Shown here: one piece after another, positions 12,246 through 23,809 of the stretch
How positions within the stretch are numbered: position 1 is the stretch's first letter
Layout: each line of letters opens with the position of its first letter
NCBI GenBank assembly: GCA_029204225.1
Contig: CM055096.1
Span: 57,611,600-57,675,599, forward strand
Source: Diphasiastrum complanatum
Lineage: Eukaryota > Streptophyta > Lycopodiopsida > Lycopodiales > Lycopodiaceae
Direction: 5' to 3'
Length of the DNA stretch: 64,000 nt
Position numbers and translations under genes: made by a program
Notes under the pieces: model-generated
Database searches by the model: none
What the model was told of the DNA's origin: nothing
What the model saw: the letters and a program-made list of their open reading frames with translations, nothing else

Positions 12246-13628
12246 ATGTCTACCTCGACATCTTCGGAGGATAAACTGAGAGATTTCTTAGCTAGCAATG
12301 AAATTCTCTCCGAACAAATGGATTACTTTATTTCTCTTTTTTTTTTTTCCACCTTCGATATAGATAAGTTAGTTTATCAGAATCATTTTCAGCTTGTTGA
12401 TTTTCTTGATAAATTTAGTCATGTTATTACTACCTACCCCTCATATAGATATAGACAATTGTCGTTTTGTACATTCCCAACCTTCTTCCAAACAAAAGCA
12501 TGATGGGAAATTCTTGAAATTACATGAGAGCTTAAAAAAAATTACTCAATGTAGTATTCACAACAAAAAATGTTGTCTTCTAATCAAAGACATGGCATTT
12601 ATTTATTTTATCTCTATTGAAGTACCAGAAGATGAGCCTGCTGGTTCATCTTCATTAGATTTACCTACTATCCCTTCATCTGTTCCAATGGATGTAGATG
12701 AAGATGACATAGATATAGGTGTTGAAGCTGAAGCTGAAATGACTTCTGAATTTGAGCAGACTACTTGTCGCTCAATAATTTTGTCTGATTGTAAATCTTC
12801 ACAAACTCCTTGTAAGGGAAATTTTTTACTGAATCTTCTTGAATTTATTATAAATAATGATAGTTATATATTGTTCGATAATATTGAAGATGTTTTTTAT
12901 TTGAGAGAAGATGAAATCGTCTTAGTTTTTTCAAAAGAATTGTTAGAATTTTCAGATATTATTGATTATGATTATGATGATCTCAAGGCCGAGATTGATA
13001 TTGTGAAGGATGGAGAATGAAAATCTGGCAAGGAGGCATTGGATGCCATGATGGAAAAATACAAAGCTTCTGAAACCTTGCCGAGTGAAGAAGAATTCTT
13101 GGAGTTTCAAAAAAGATATCCACCAAGGATTTATCATAAACTAGTGAGAACTGAAGAGTCTACTGGTGCCCACGACATTACAACAAAAAATATGGTCAGT
13201 TTCAATGGTGATGGTCTTATAAGTTGAGACCTTATACTTTAGTTATTGTTCTATTTTTTGTAATTGTGATTTTTACCTATCAATCTAAATATATCTCTTA
13301 TTACTCTTCTTTACAGAATACCGTCGAAGTAGATTCCTTTGTTATAAGACGTGGAGGTCTTTGCGAGGGATCGAGAGTTGTTGGGTACAAGGATGCATCC
13401 CTTGCCCATTATTTGAAGAATTTTCTAAATAATGAAATTTGTATATATCATACGAGTTATAGTCCATTCGCCGCAATCATTATAACGAGAATTAGAGCAT
13501 TGTTTGTTTGCTTAGGAGGCGACAATTATGCTAGAGGAACATTCAAAAGTGTTTTTGTTAAGAGGGATCTACTATTAAAATACTCAGTTATATCCCTAAA
13601 GATACCACAAAAAGATCATCTTCAGTGA
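12246..13628 (+). pseudogene. Uncharacterised ORF cluster, possibly a broken gene
   Basis: Several plus-strand open pieces follow one another: 12246-12503 (starts MSTSTSSEDKLRDFLASNE); an open frame to 13020 with an acidic middle (VPMDVDEDDIDIGVEAEAEM); 13039-13227 (LEFQKRYPPRIYHKLVRTEE, then VSFNGDGLIS); and 13224-13628, whose informative part is VEVDSFVIRRGGLCEGSRVV and later RALFVCLGGDNYARGTFKS. Successive pieces need frame changes or introns to join. I do not recognise a family. It could be a multi-exon gene or a decayed mobile-element ORF; its position opposite the transposase-like pseudogene at 14.2-16.2 kb leaves open that both belong to one element. Confidence 0.3.
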
Positions 13629-14162
13629 CTCTTTATTCGGGATATATAGACGTGACCAAAAAGAAAAATATACAGTTTTTAAATCCATATGAAAGGAGAT
13701 TGTTCCTTCATGACAGTATCATGCATCTCAAACTTGGAGATGATGAAAATTGAAATTAAAATAGATTATGCTATATACATGTTTTTCATTATATCACGAG
13801 GATCTCTCTTTTCTTATAAATTTGAATGCTTTATGAAAGATCATAGCGTTTGGCAAGTTCTGAACTTGATATATAAATTGTGCTCATCTGTAAAATCACT
13901 AGAATAGTTGTACTAAATATTTGGTTTTTGAATTATGTCCACCATGATTTGTAGCTTAATGAAATGTTCCTCTTGCTTGCCAATGTGATTTTTCCATGCC
14001 TTGTGATGACCAGATACTTAAGTTCCCATATTCCTTTGCAAAATAAGTTGCATGATGAAGAAAGATGTGCTACAAACAATAGTTGAAATAAGTAACATCA
14101 GTAGAAATAAATATAATCATGAAGTATATCAGTACCATATAATGAAATAGAACAATATCATG

Positions 14163-16205
14163 TCATGTGTAAGGTGATCTTTTCCCCAACAATCTCATCC
14201 AGATTTTACAAATGTGGAACAACGATTTTGCAAAGTACTCATATCTTCTGATGTAAGGTTTTCCTTCCTGACAATAGCCATGAGTGTGTCGAAGTTCTTC
14301 CACACTTGTGTCTTTTCCATTCAATCTTCGGCTTATTAGGAACATTTCTTGGTTTCCGAAGAGTCTGTCACTTTTTTCAATGGTGACATTTCCTTTTTGT
14401 AGTCTTGTCTTTGAAAGAACTTCTTCCAACATGTTAATAGTGGATTTAGCCAGAGACTTCGATTTTGTATTCCATGCAAGCAGAATATGCAGATAAATAA
14501 GTTTTTCAATAATATGAACCTCAGCATGCAATGTGCATATGTGAACATGTTTTAATGGTATTGGCAGCACACTTTTCATATTTGGATCTTCTGTTTCTCA
14601 TGTTGGTCGTCCCAAATTCATATTGTAGCAATCCTTCATGCAATAAAGACATGGATGCTTTGATGTTGCCCCATGAGAGATATTACATACATGTCAATGT
14701 TTTCAAATCGCCTACAAGATGCCATTGAATTTGAAAACTTCCATGGTTTTTGACTGTAAGTTTTTCACCCTCCGAATGTCTCTTTATAATCTCACCATAA
14801 TTTGTACATGATGATACTTAAAACAAAAACTGAAAATTGAAAAGCATAACTGGAATGCAGCCAATCACCATATGTGATTTTCCAATTAAACATTAAACAT
14901 GTGATCATCGGTATCTAAAATTTTGTTCATCCAAGTAACACTCACTCGTTCCAACTTTTGACCTTTGATGATTTCGGAGTCATCTAATTTCATTACAATA
15001 ATAATCTTTTCATTTACTCGATGTTTGTCTAGTTTATAGAATCGAATAATGTATTTTAGAACATTTTCAATATCAAGAAAAATATTATTGCAATCGTTGT
15101 AATTGAGCTCACCACTTTCTGATTTGTATAAATTAGTTATATGAAGTGGTTGGCCAACTACTTTGAAGATTCTGTCGTTATAATAATTTCTTGCTAATCT
15201 TACTCGATATGGACAAGAAAGATAAGTTTTCTAAACATCACTTGAGAAAAGGCTTCTTTAACTATTTTACAAAAAGTAGAATAACCATTTCTGCTAATTC
15301 CAGAATCATCACATGCACCTTGTATCACATTTGCATCCAAGTAAGTTTGGACCTTATTTAAAATAGTCTCTGCAATTTATTTTTTCATTTTTTCAAACCG
15401 AGCATTTTTCATCATTGCCTTTGCTGACTTTCTTGGTAGAACATGACTTAAAGATTCTCCAATGCATGAACAATATGTTAAATAGTTCTTTGCCACCAAA
15501 CATGATCTGCAACAAACATATAAAACTCAAATTATGCTTAATAACTTGATAATGCATATTATCAAATGCAAATCAAACTTAAATGACAAATACAAATCAA
15601 ATAAATAGTTTTTAAGAAAACATACTTGAATAATCGAATCATTTTCTTCTGATTGTCTCTATGTGTAGATAATTCATCAATATTCTTTGTCAATACTCTC
15701 TTTCTTTTCTTTTTCATCATTGTCTTTTTGATAATTTGTACATCAACAACAAATTTTAATATCGGATCGCAACTTCTCCAAGGATCACAATATTCTAACA
15801 TATCTCGGTTTGAGCCCCGAAGACTAGTGACTGTGACATCCAACTCTCATATAACATACTTGAGTGCAATGTTTTTAGCACTAGTGTGTTGTACATAATG
15901 ATTAGCACGTTTCAATTGTTGATTAGCAATCTGTAATTGCTAATTAAGACAAGATACAGATTGCATTCCAATATCCTACAACCTATAACAATATCCAAGT
16001 AATTCGCTATTTCCTTCACATACAAATATGAGAAAATGAGTTACAGACTTGAAATCTTGACACAAATTGGCAGTTGGATCTCTAGGATAAATTGATCCAT
16101 CCACCCACAAATCTATATTCTTATAAATATTAATTCTCAATTCTCTAACTATTGTAGTAGCATTCTCTACAGCTTTCCATTTTTTCTTAATAAATGGAGT
16201 GCATT
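14163..16205 (-). pseudogene. Unfamiliar multi-exon gene remnant, transposase-like
   Basis: Coding-like blocks in minus order: 16205-15976 (KKKWKAVENATTIVRELRIN); a coil-like block (NQQLKRANHYVQHTSAKN); 15843-15626 (GSNRDMLEYCDPWRSCDPIL), ending at a GTATGT donor; and from 15506, after a TTGTTGCAG acceptor, a phase-matched block (KSCLVAKNYLTYCSCIGESL, later DANVIQGACDDSGISRNGYS). Then about 15215-14890 (YRVRLARNYYNDRIFKVVGQ, later KIIIVMKLDDSEIIKGQKLE), about 14690-14600 (GATSKHPCLYCMKDC) and 14579-14163 (LKHVHICTLHAEVHIIEKLI). Stops and frame changes show it is decayed. The order acidic strand, CxxC, helix with E resembles DDE-type transposases (inference); I cannot name the family. It stops at the edge of the neighbouring copia LTR. 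Confidence 0.5.
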
Positions 16206-16214
16206 CCATAGGAC

Positions 16215-16680
16215 TGTAAGGGTGAGAGGATGGAACAGAGAAAGAGAGAAGGAAATACTTGCGGAACAACTCTCTCGTTGTTATGGGCTGCTACCAACAA
16301 GAACAATCTAAAATATTGTTAATGCAGAAATGGATTCACAGCTCATGTGTGCTACTCACAGGATCTTAAAAATTAATTTATACCCAAATAAAAATGAGTA
16401 CAGTCCACCGAAGAGATTAGAAGAGGTGTGGTATCACTGTAAATCAGATTTAGAACAAAGTTCAGTTCAGAATGTACAATGATAGTGTAGTCATGTGATC
16501 ATCAAGATCCTCAAGCGTCAAAGACATCCATCGTCTGATCAAATTCTGAGGAGTCGTAGATGTCCATGTTCTGATTAGAGTGAGTGAACAAGCAGTAAGA
16601 GTGTAATCAAATCACAACATCATACATCTATGTTAAACATAGATGATAGAACATGTTGCTTCTATATTAACATAGAGTGC
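16215..16680 (-). repeat. Copia LTR A (3' LTR)
   Basis: Plus-strand start TGTAAGGGTGAGAGGA aligns with 19520 onward for about 460 bp, with scattered differences. It probably extends further right: a minus-strand TATAAATA box (plus about 16690-16700) lies where an LTR promoter would be expected, but the shared sequence stops near 16680. Confidence 0.75.
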
Positions 16681-17389
16681 GTGATGAAGATGTATTTATA
16701 CACTACATCCATGTAATTAATTATAATAAATGCTTGTCATCTAACTAAGTACTTTGTTGTACTCAGGAAGTAGTTGACTTATAATGACATCTGTACAATG
16801 TGTACATATGTTAATGATCTCCTTTGAGATCGATATGGCGGTGCTTGTCGCAACCGCATGTTGACCGCATCCGTAGTGTTGCGGTATTCTACGAAGTCTT
16901 GCAGTGATGCCTTGGCTACCTTGGTTGTTCCTTGCGGTGTCTTAGCGGTTGGTCTTTGCATTGTGACCATAGCGTTGACTCTGCGGTGACTTGGCAGTAG
17001 TTTCTTGCAAACAGTTCAAAGTCTTCGGAATGCACAAGTTGTCGCATTCCTCGCATTTGTCGCATTTTTTGGCTTTCAGAAAAACGTGAATTGTGTGAAA
17101 AGCAGTTCAATTCTGTAGACTATTACGAAGATAGAGTATTTTTGTAGACTTGTTCAAATGGAGATTTGTTGAAGTTGTTGAAGATGGCCAAGCCTTCAAT
17201 GTCCTTCAAATAATTTGACTTAACATTCGAATGTGAAAAGGAGAATATGATTGGTTACCCTTTAGCCTTTGATCCATGGATGAAGATCAGCTGGACGCCC
17301 GATGTAGTTAGTCTTCGATTAGTTCGATTGTCTGAGTTATGTGATTCCTGCAGGCATTAGATGAGCAGACATAGGACCAAAGTAGGTTG

Positions 17390-18030
17390 CATCTGATTAT
17401 TTAGGAACATGAACAAAACATATACAACCAAAGATTTTTAGAAGGCTAACACTATGCTTGTGTCCATGCCATACTTCATAAGGAGCCTTGTTGTTGATGG
17501 CTTTTGTCTTGGATCTGTTCTGCACGTAACAAGCTATGGCAGTAGCTTCTGCCCAAAACTTCACAAGCAGGTGCGCCTAATGTAGCATAGATATGGCTGA
17601 GTTGAGAAGCGTTCGATTCTTTCTTTTTGCAATCCCATTTGTTGAGGTGAATAGAAAGTTGTAAATTGTCTTTGAATGTCGTATTCAGCCAGATAGACGG
17701 ACATCTCATTGGAGATGTATTCGTCGCCACCATCATTTTGGAGTGGTTTCACCTTGTAGCATGTTTGGAGGCTCAGTCATGGCCTTGAGTTTTTTGAAGC
17801 ATTCAAAGGCTTCAAATTTATGTTTTACAAACATGATTGTAGACCATCTAGAATAATCATCTATGAAGATGATAAAATAGAGTGCATCTCCTAAGGATGG
17901 AATTGGCATTGGACCACAAAGATCACTATGTACAAGATCTAATGCATGCTTTGTCTTGAAGGAATGTGTTCTGGGAAATTTGCTCCTAGAGTGTTTGCCA
18001 TAGATGCAAGATTCACAGAAAAATTATTTC
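17390..18030 (-). pseudogene. Copia integrase, broken
   Basis: Minus-strand translation gives FCESCIYGKHSRSKFPRTHS (zinc-binding end), LDLVHSDLCGPMPIPSLGDA (first catalytic D) and FIDDYSRWSTIMF. After several stops it reaches the C-terminal region near 17476-17752. Beyond 17390 no reverse transcriptase or RNase H is seen before LTR A. Confidence 0.75.
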
Positions 18031-18257
18031 CTATCTAATGGAAGAGGGAAATACAATCCATCAACTAAATTATTCCAACACATGTAAGAAAGTGATCTTG
18101 TATTCACGTGTCCAAATCAACCATGCCACAATAAGGCTTGATCGTTTACATTTTCATTTGAGATACTAGCTAATGCGACTGAGTCAGAGAGTACATATAG
18201 ATTTCCGACTCTAGTACTTGTAGTCAAGGTAGCATTTTCATCGAAGACTGTACACTA

Positions 18258-18560
18258 CTAAGAAGAAAACGTTACAGTGTAGTCCTCATCAGTTATCTTA
18301 GAGACTAACAACAGGTTCTTAGATAGCTGAGATATGTGAAGAACATTTGGAATGGAAATAGAAAGATCTTTGTTGAATACGATCTTGACTGTCCCTTTGC
18401 CTTCCATGCAGATGGTGCTTGAATCTCTGAGGTAGATGAATTGATCTCTGCTATAAGCTGCGTACTCAATAAACCATTTTTTGCAAGAAGTCATGTGTTG
18501 GGTAGCGCCATTGTCCAGATACCAGCTATTATAGTCTTCGTTGCTACTTTTGTAAGCCAT
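18258..18560 (-). pseudogene. Copia protease with altered active site
   Basis: WYLDNGATQHMTSCKKWFIE is the aspartic protease start; the usual D-S-G triad reads D-N-G here. Downstream: GKGTVKIVFNKDLSISIPNV and QLSKNLLLVSKITD, typical of the copia protease to GAG-pre-integrase link. The changed triad fits an inactive copy. Confidence 0.75.
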
Positions 18561-18629
18561 TAGCTGTTCTGATGGTTTGTCTTCATTAGAGATGTGCTCC
18601 TTGAATTCCGTCGCATTAGAGGAGTTGGA

Positions 18630-18827
18630 CTACATTTGTTGTTGTCTCTTGGCCTCGTTGTAGATGCGGATATGACACTCCTTGATGTCATAATTCGCCC
18701 TCTTACAATAACTGCAAAAGAGCTTCTTGCGCAATCCACTGCTCTCAGATTGAGTATGAGGCTTCTGCTGCTGCTGCACTTGATTCTTATCCTTGGAATA
18801 GTTTTTCTTCTTGGTGTATAGGGCCAA
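18630..18827 (-). pseudogene. Copia gag zinc knuckle region
   Basis: Basic, glutamine-rich stretch followed by FCSYCKRANYDIKECHIR. This is a CxxC...C knuckle in which the usual Gly-His pair before the spacer is altered (CKRANYDIKEC). It would bind RNA in an active element. Confidence 0.65.
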
Positions 18828-19067
18828 TGACTTGTCTTTGACGTACAGATCGTTGGTCTTTCTCCATATTTCTTCTTAAAGAAGATGACCGATGACCTTT
18901 TGAAGAGTTAGGTCAGATTGAGTGGAGATCATAACAACAAAGTGTTCATAAGACTTTGGCAAAAGAAGAAAGCAAGGTCATAACAACGTCATCATCTTGA
19001 ATAGAACATCCTATAGCTGACACTTGATCTAACAAAGACTTGAAATTGTTGATGTAGGTGGTGATAG

Positions 19068-19451
19068 CTACTGAATCATCCTAAGAGTAAAGAACTTCTT
19101 TCTAAGGTGCAACCATGTAGTTACATCGTGAGTCTCATACAGATTCGATAACAAGTCTAATGCTTCTTTGGAGGACTTGCATGTGGTAACGTGTGATATT
19201 TGGGAGTTGGCTAGATTCAGCGTGATCACTGCTAGGACCTTCTGATCCTTGATCTTCCAAGCCTTCACTATGTCATAATCAACATCGTCGTCTAGTCTCG
19301 GGTCAAACCTGTCTACAACATCCCAAAGATCTCTATCTATAAGCACCATCCAGAGTTTTAACTTCAAGATATAGAAGTTAGATTCGTTGAACTTGTCAAT
19401 GATTCTAACTTCGTTGGATGAAGAAGAAGATGAGTTACCAGTAAGAGACAT
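19068..19451 (-). pseudogene. Copia gag
   Basis: Starts MSLTGNSSSSSSNEVRIIDK and continues FNESNFYILKLKLWMVLIDR, WKIKDQKVLAVITLNLANSQ and SKEALDLLSNLYE, the typical Ty1/copia gag order (DUF4219/UBN2). The frame ends at 19068, before the zinc knuckle, so the gag-pol frame is broken. Confidence 0.8.
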
Positions 19452-19505
19452 GCTAACGATAATACAAATAAAACAATCTTAGTCTCTCAATTTATTGAGA
19501 TGATC

Positions 19506-19517
19506 CTCTGATACCAA
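19506..19517 (-). other. Primer-binding site of the copia element
   Basis: The minus strand reads TTGGTATCAGAGG just inside LTR B, matching initiator-Met tRNA. Confidence 0.75.
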
Positions 19518-19519
19518 TT

Positions 19520-19980
19520 TGTAAGGGTGAGAGGAAGGAACGACAAAAGAGATAAGGAAATATTTGCGGAACAACTCTCCCATTGTTATGGGCTGCTATT
19601 AGCAAGAATAGTCTAAGAGATTGTTAATGCAGAATTGGATTCACAACTCATGCATTCTCACTCACAAGATCTTAAAAATTAACTCATACCCAAATAAAAA
19701 TGAGTATAGTCCACCAAAGAGATTAAAAGAGGTGTGATATTACTGTATATCAGATATAGAATGAAGTTCAGTTCATAATGTAAAATGATAGTGCACTGTG
19801 ATAATGCAAGTTCCTCAGGCGTCAAAGACAGCCATCGTCTGATCAGATTCTAAGGAGTCGTAGACGTCCGTGATCTGATCAGAGTGAGTGAACAAGCAGT
19901 AAGAGTGTAATCAAATCACAACATCATACATATACGTTAAACACAGATGACCGAATGTATTGTTTCTATATTACAATGAA
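19520..19980 (-). repeat. Copia LTR B (5' LTR, apparently truncated)
   Basis: Shares its sequence with 16215-16680 (for example GTTATGGGCTGCTA and CAAGCAGTAAGAGTGTAATC). Similarity breaks at about 19975 and resumes at about 20030 with internal sequence, so roughly 600 bp present after LTR A is missing here. Confidence 0.75.
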
Positions 19981-20655
19981 AGCTTGAACAACACTGATTA
20001 CGTTACAACCAAGAATGGAGGCGTAACTTGGACGCTCGATATCATTTACTACAGGTATCAGATAAGCAGACATAGAACCAAAGTAGGTTGCATCTAACCT
20101 GGGTCAATGATCATAAAAGTGCAGGAAGAATCTCGAAATAGAAATTATCACCAAGGAGTAAACTATGGACTTAATTTCCAACAAGGAAGTGCAACATGCA
20201 AATGGAACATTGCCATTGTTGTGCTGAAAATTGTCCCGCCTCATATTTTACTGTAATCATACCAAGATTTCAAAAGTGCTCATAGTACTCCCGCTTCAGT
20301 TTTGGCAGTGAGCACACCAAGATTTACACGAAACAAGCATGCAAATAAGTTATTACATCTCATGCATAACTAATTAATGTCCGAAGTTAACCATTATAGT
20401 TAAACGTCAGGATAGGCAGGAAACTTGGAAAATGGCAACAAAAGTTACCGGTTCGCATTCTCTCTCTATGCAACTTCTCTCTAAAGTCAAATTTCTTAAA
20501 GGGCCCATTTTGAGCCCATATTGCTCCTAATGTTCCATTTAGTGACATAGTCGTACAATTCGAAGGTCATGACCTTACACATTAAGACCCGTACTTCACT
20601 AGAGGTCACAGTTCTACATTTAAAGGTTAGCCCCATAGTTTAAGGCATATCCGAT

Positions 20656-20865
20656 ATGAAAAATCAACAAGAGTTGATCAATCACCAATATGTCCATCAG
20701 TCCATACCATTATGTTGGTACTGCCAAGAGGATGCTACTAATGATTGTTGGAATACAATATGTGGATACTGCAACAGGGTAGGCCATCTAAAAACAACTT
20801 GTCGAATTCACAAGAAGGACCAGAAGCGTAGGAGAAGACCGGTCCAAAGAGTTTCGGATCGATAA
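20656..20865 (+). pseudogene. CCHC zinc-knuckle fragment
   Basis: 69 codons: MKNQQELINHQYVHQSIPLC, then CWYCQEDATNDCW and CGYCNRVGHLKTTCRIHKK with a basic tail. The second motif is a perfect C-x2-C-x4-H-x4-C knuckle (with the G-H pair) as found in retroelement gag. No other gag domain adjoins it. It is probably a retroelement scrap; an expressed small protein is possible but unsupported. Confidence 0.45.
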
Positions 20866-21180
20866 ACACCCTCACAATCTAGCTACTGGAGCTTAGAATA
20901 GAGTAGGATTAGATACGAAATAGCTTAGAAGCTACTAGATGTGGCACACACAAATTTTATGTTTTGAGCCAAAAAATGCCAATATGTTTATGTCAAAAAA
21001 AATTCATATCAGTAATAATTTTTAAGTTCGTGTCTAAAAAAGAGGTCTCTTCGCCATTTATCTTCTTATTAAACATCTCCAAAGAAACTGATATAGATTG
21101 ATGGCATATTTTAAAATCAGCTTCCTATAGAGTGTTGGTTGACTGAGAGAATGTTTCCAATCATTATTCACATCCATACA

Positions 21181-23060
21181 TTATGAATATGCACGTGAAT
21201 TATATATTGGCTTTTGAGTTCTAGAGAATCCATAGGAATAGGGTTCTCCAACAAAAGCCACCTGAAGCTCTTGACTAATGGATCCATGAGGCATCGACCA
21301 ATAATCTAGAGTATTGATATGAGTTGGATTTCCATGGAATAGTGAAATTTCTTCATTGCGGACAATATCCTTGTTGCTTACCTCAATCTCCATTAGATTG
21401 TTGTCAAAAATAAAAATATTTTCAAAAACTCCCAAATCAAATTGAATTGGTTCGCAGATCGGATTCTTCAAATAGCCACTCAATTCCAAGCCATGAAATA
21501 TCGGTGCCATATAGTCCCCATTCTGAAAGTTTGGTGAATGCCTTGATTGAGTTTCTTTGAGCATAGCAATATTCTCAATTTGACGGCCCATAGTCGCTTG
21601 TCCATTGATCAGATTAAGGCATTGATGTAGGTCAAGTTCCAGACTTTGATGATTGAAGTGAAACTTGAAAGGTGTTCAATTATCTTCACATCCTGATCTG
21701 AATCTTTACTTTTGCCTGAATCCTAATTTTCACCATCTGTTGTCGCAACTTAATTCGAATATTGAATTGGACTTTTGTTGCTTGCAACTATATCTAGATA
21801 TGGATCTAGGACTTGACTTTCGTTGTCGCTTTGCTCATCTGACTCATTATCATCTCTTTGCTCAACTGCTTCGTCATTGGCACTTTGCTTATCTAACTCA
21901 TTGTTGGAATCATCTTCATCTTCAGAAGTTTTTTTCCTTTCATGCGCATGCGGTTGTCGATCCACTGATGCTTTAGTGTATACACTCATCTTTTGAATTT
22001 GCATCTTCATTTCCTCAAATCACCTGGAGTGTTCTTCTTTCCTTTCAGCTTTCAGCTTAAGCCTTTGTTCTTGTTGCTTGTACTTTAAAGCATATTCCAT
22101 AGTTTCCCTTAATCGAAACCTAGGCTAGAGAGAAGTAGTTTGTAGATAGTTTTCTACACTGCTCCGATATTGAGGTTGTAAGAAATATATATAGCATTGT
22201 ACAAGATATACTTCTCCATAATCAAATATTGGGATCATTGGATGAAATTCTCGATTGTACTCAGCAACTATAGTTATCTGGTTCAAAGAACACCATTGGA
22301 TGAAGTCGGGTCGATTGAAGATCTGCCTACAAACTATTTTCGAAATTTAACTAGTTCTCAGGAAAAAAAGTCATGAACGATGTTCCACCATGACTGAACA
22401 CGTCCTTGGAAACCCAATGAAGCAAAGAAAACCATACTACTGTCACCAATACATCCACTATAGTAGAAGTTATAATCCAAATCTTCTAGCCAATTGTCTA
22501 CATTAATGGAGTGAATGCTTCCATCAAAGGTAGGACTAATGTATTCAGACAGTCGTTGGTTGTAACAATAAGGTTTCTGTTGAGCAATGACTTTCCACCA
22601 TTCATTGATATGGTTTGTAGATAAATGCTCTAGAGCAAGTGCACGATCCATCATATTGCGTAACTCTATAGAACTAGTGGCATGAAAATATTTGGAAAGA
22701 TTTGGTTGAAGCACATTTCTTTGAACTTGGTTGTCCGTCAAATGCAAAGTCATAAAGTGCGATTTCAGATTGCATTTCGCCAATAGATGGAAGTTGAATG
22801 TTTTCACTATAACGGTAATCCATCATTAATGGCTAATGAGACTTGTGGACTATGAATTCACCGACTGAAATTTATTCAGAATGGTATTTTACAGGCTTGT
22901 AAAATGCTCTTCTCCACCCACTTAAAAATTTTGAGTCCTCGAAGAATAAAATGGTTGTGAATGGAAAGTGTAAAAAATTAAAATGAAGTAGTAGTTGTCT
23001 TCAATTTGTCACCACGATCAATTTTGCTTTTTACAGCGTCAAATTCCGAGCTCAAACGAA
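21181..23060 (-). mobile_element. Gag-only retroelement, copy 1
   Basis: Minus order: a leader (plus 23028-23057, containing TTTGAGCTCGGAATTTGACG on the minus strand), gag (22807-22358), an acidic serine/asparagine-rich ORF (22010-21750, DEDDSNNELDKQSANDEAVE) and an unknown ORF (21591-21181). The same leader and gag type occur on the plus strand at 40475-42725. No pol domain was found in either copy. LTR ends were not located. Confidence 0.55.
22358..22807 (-). pseudogene. Retrotransposon gag domain (copy 1)
   Basis: Key segment PTFDGSIHSINVDNWLEDLD, then FFASLGFQGRVQSWWNIVHD. This matches the Retrotrans_gag pattern of a folded target region, a W-containing helix and a final SWW, and parallels [20 protein letters not shown] in the copy at 40937. 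The long N-terminal part (MKTFNFHLLAKCNLKSHFMT) is unfamiliar. Confidence 0.6.
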
Positions 23061-23809
23061 AAATTTATGGAGCTTCGAAAATAACTAATGAAAACACGTA
23101 AAATCTGACTCAAGAAAGAGGTTCTTAAAACAAATAAATGAAAAGTAATAATTACAACATTTTAATAACTTTTCAGTGTCAGGCTCGTCATTTTGATCAC
23201 TTTTACAAAATTGGAATTGATAACACTTTATGAAACATTTCAGTGCTCGTAGAATAATAAGAAGAATCTTGAAAATCTTAAAAATTTAAGACAACATTTT
23301 TAACGGTTGCTAATACGGTGCATTTTGGTGCTCATGAAGGAAAACCGTAAAAGAAATTTGAAAAAAATCGAGAAATTTTTTTGTGGGCGCAAAGGAGAGG
23401 ACCAAGCACAGGCAGAGGGTGAGGGAAATGTCGTCGGAGGGAGGGCCCAAGGTGAAATGGATGGGATCTCGACCGAGAATGGAAGTTGTGGATGATCATA
23501 GCTAGATCAGGCAGCAGCTCGCCCAGGCTAGGCATTTCTTCTGCTTGCGAGCAACCATTTATGCTGCTACTGCTACTGATAATACCTGCTCAACGCTCAA
23601 AGGTAAACTTGTGAGTGACAATATAAAGTTTATAGAGTAACAAGCCATAGTTTGCCTCCAGAGCTATGATTTTTCAAACAGATATATGCATGAGCCCAGA
23701 AAGTAACAAAGGATAACGAAGGAAGGCAAGGGCATGCATTCTTTATGAGGAGCTAAGGTGCCTCTCATGCATACAAGTTACTGCTTGCTTGCCCAACTGG
23801 CTTGTCTCG

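Larger units (their letters stand above)
16215..20100 (-). mobile_element. Ty1/copia element, non-autonomous, with an extra truncated unit
   Basis: In minus order: LTR B (from about 19975 down to 19520), primer-binding site, gag (19451), zinc knuckle, protease, integrase (to about 17390), then LTR A (down to 16215). Reverse transcriptase and RNase H are missing. Sequence next to integrase (17280-17395) recurs beyond LTR B at 20030-20100, so the order is LTR, internal, LTR, internal fragment. Many in-frame stops make it inactive. LTR A abuts the unknown gene remnant ending at 16205. Confidence 0.75.
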
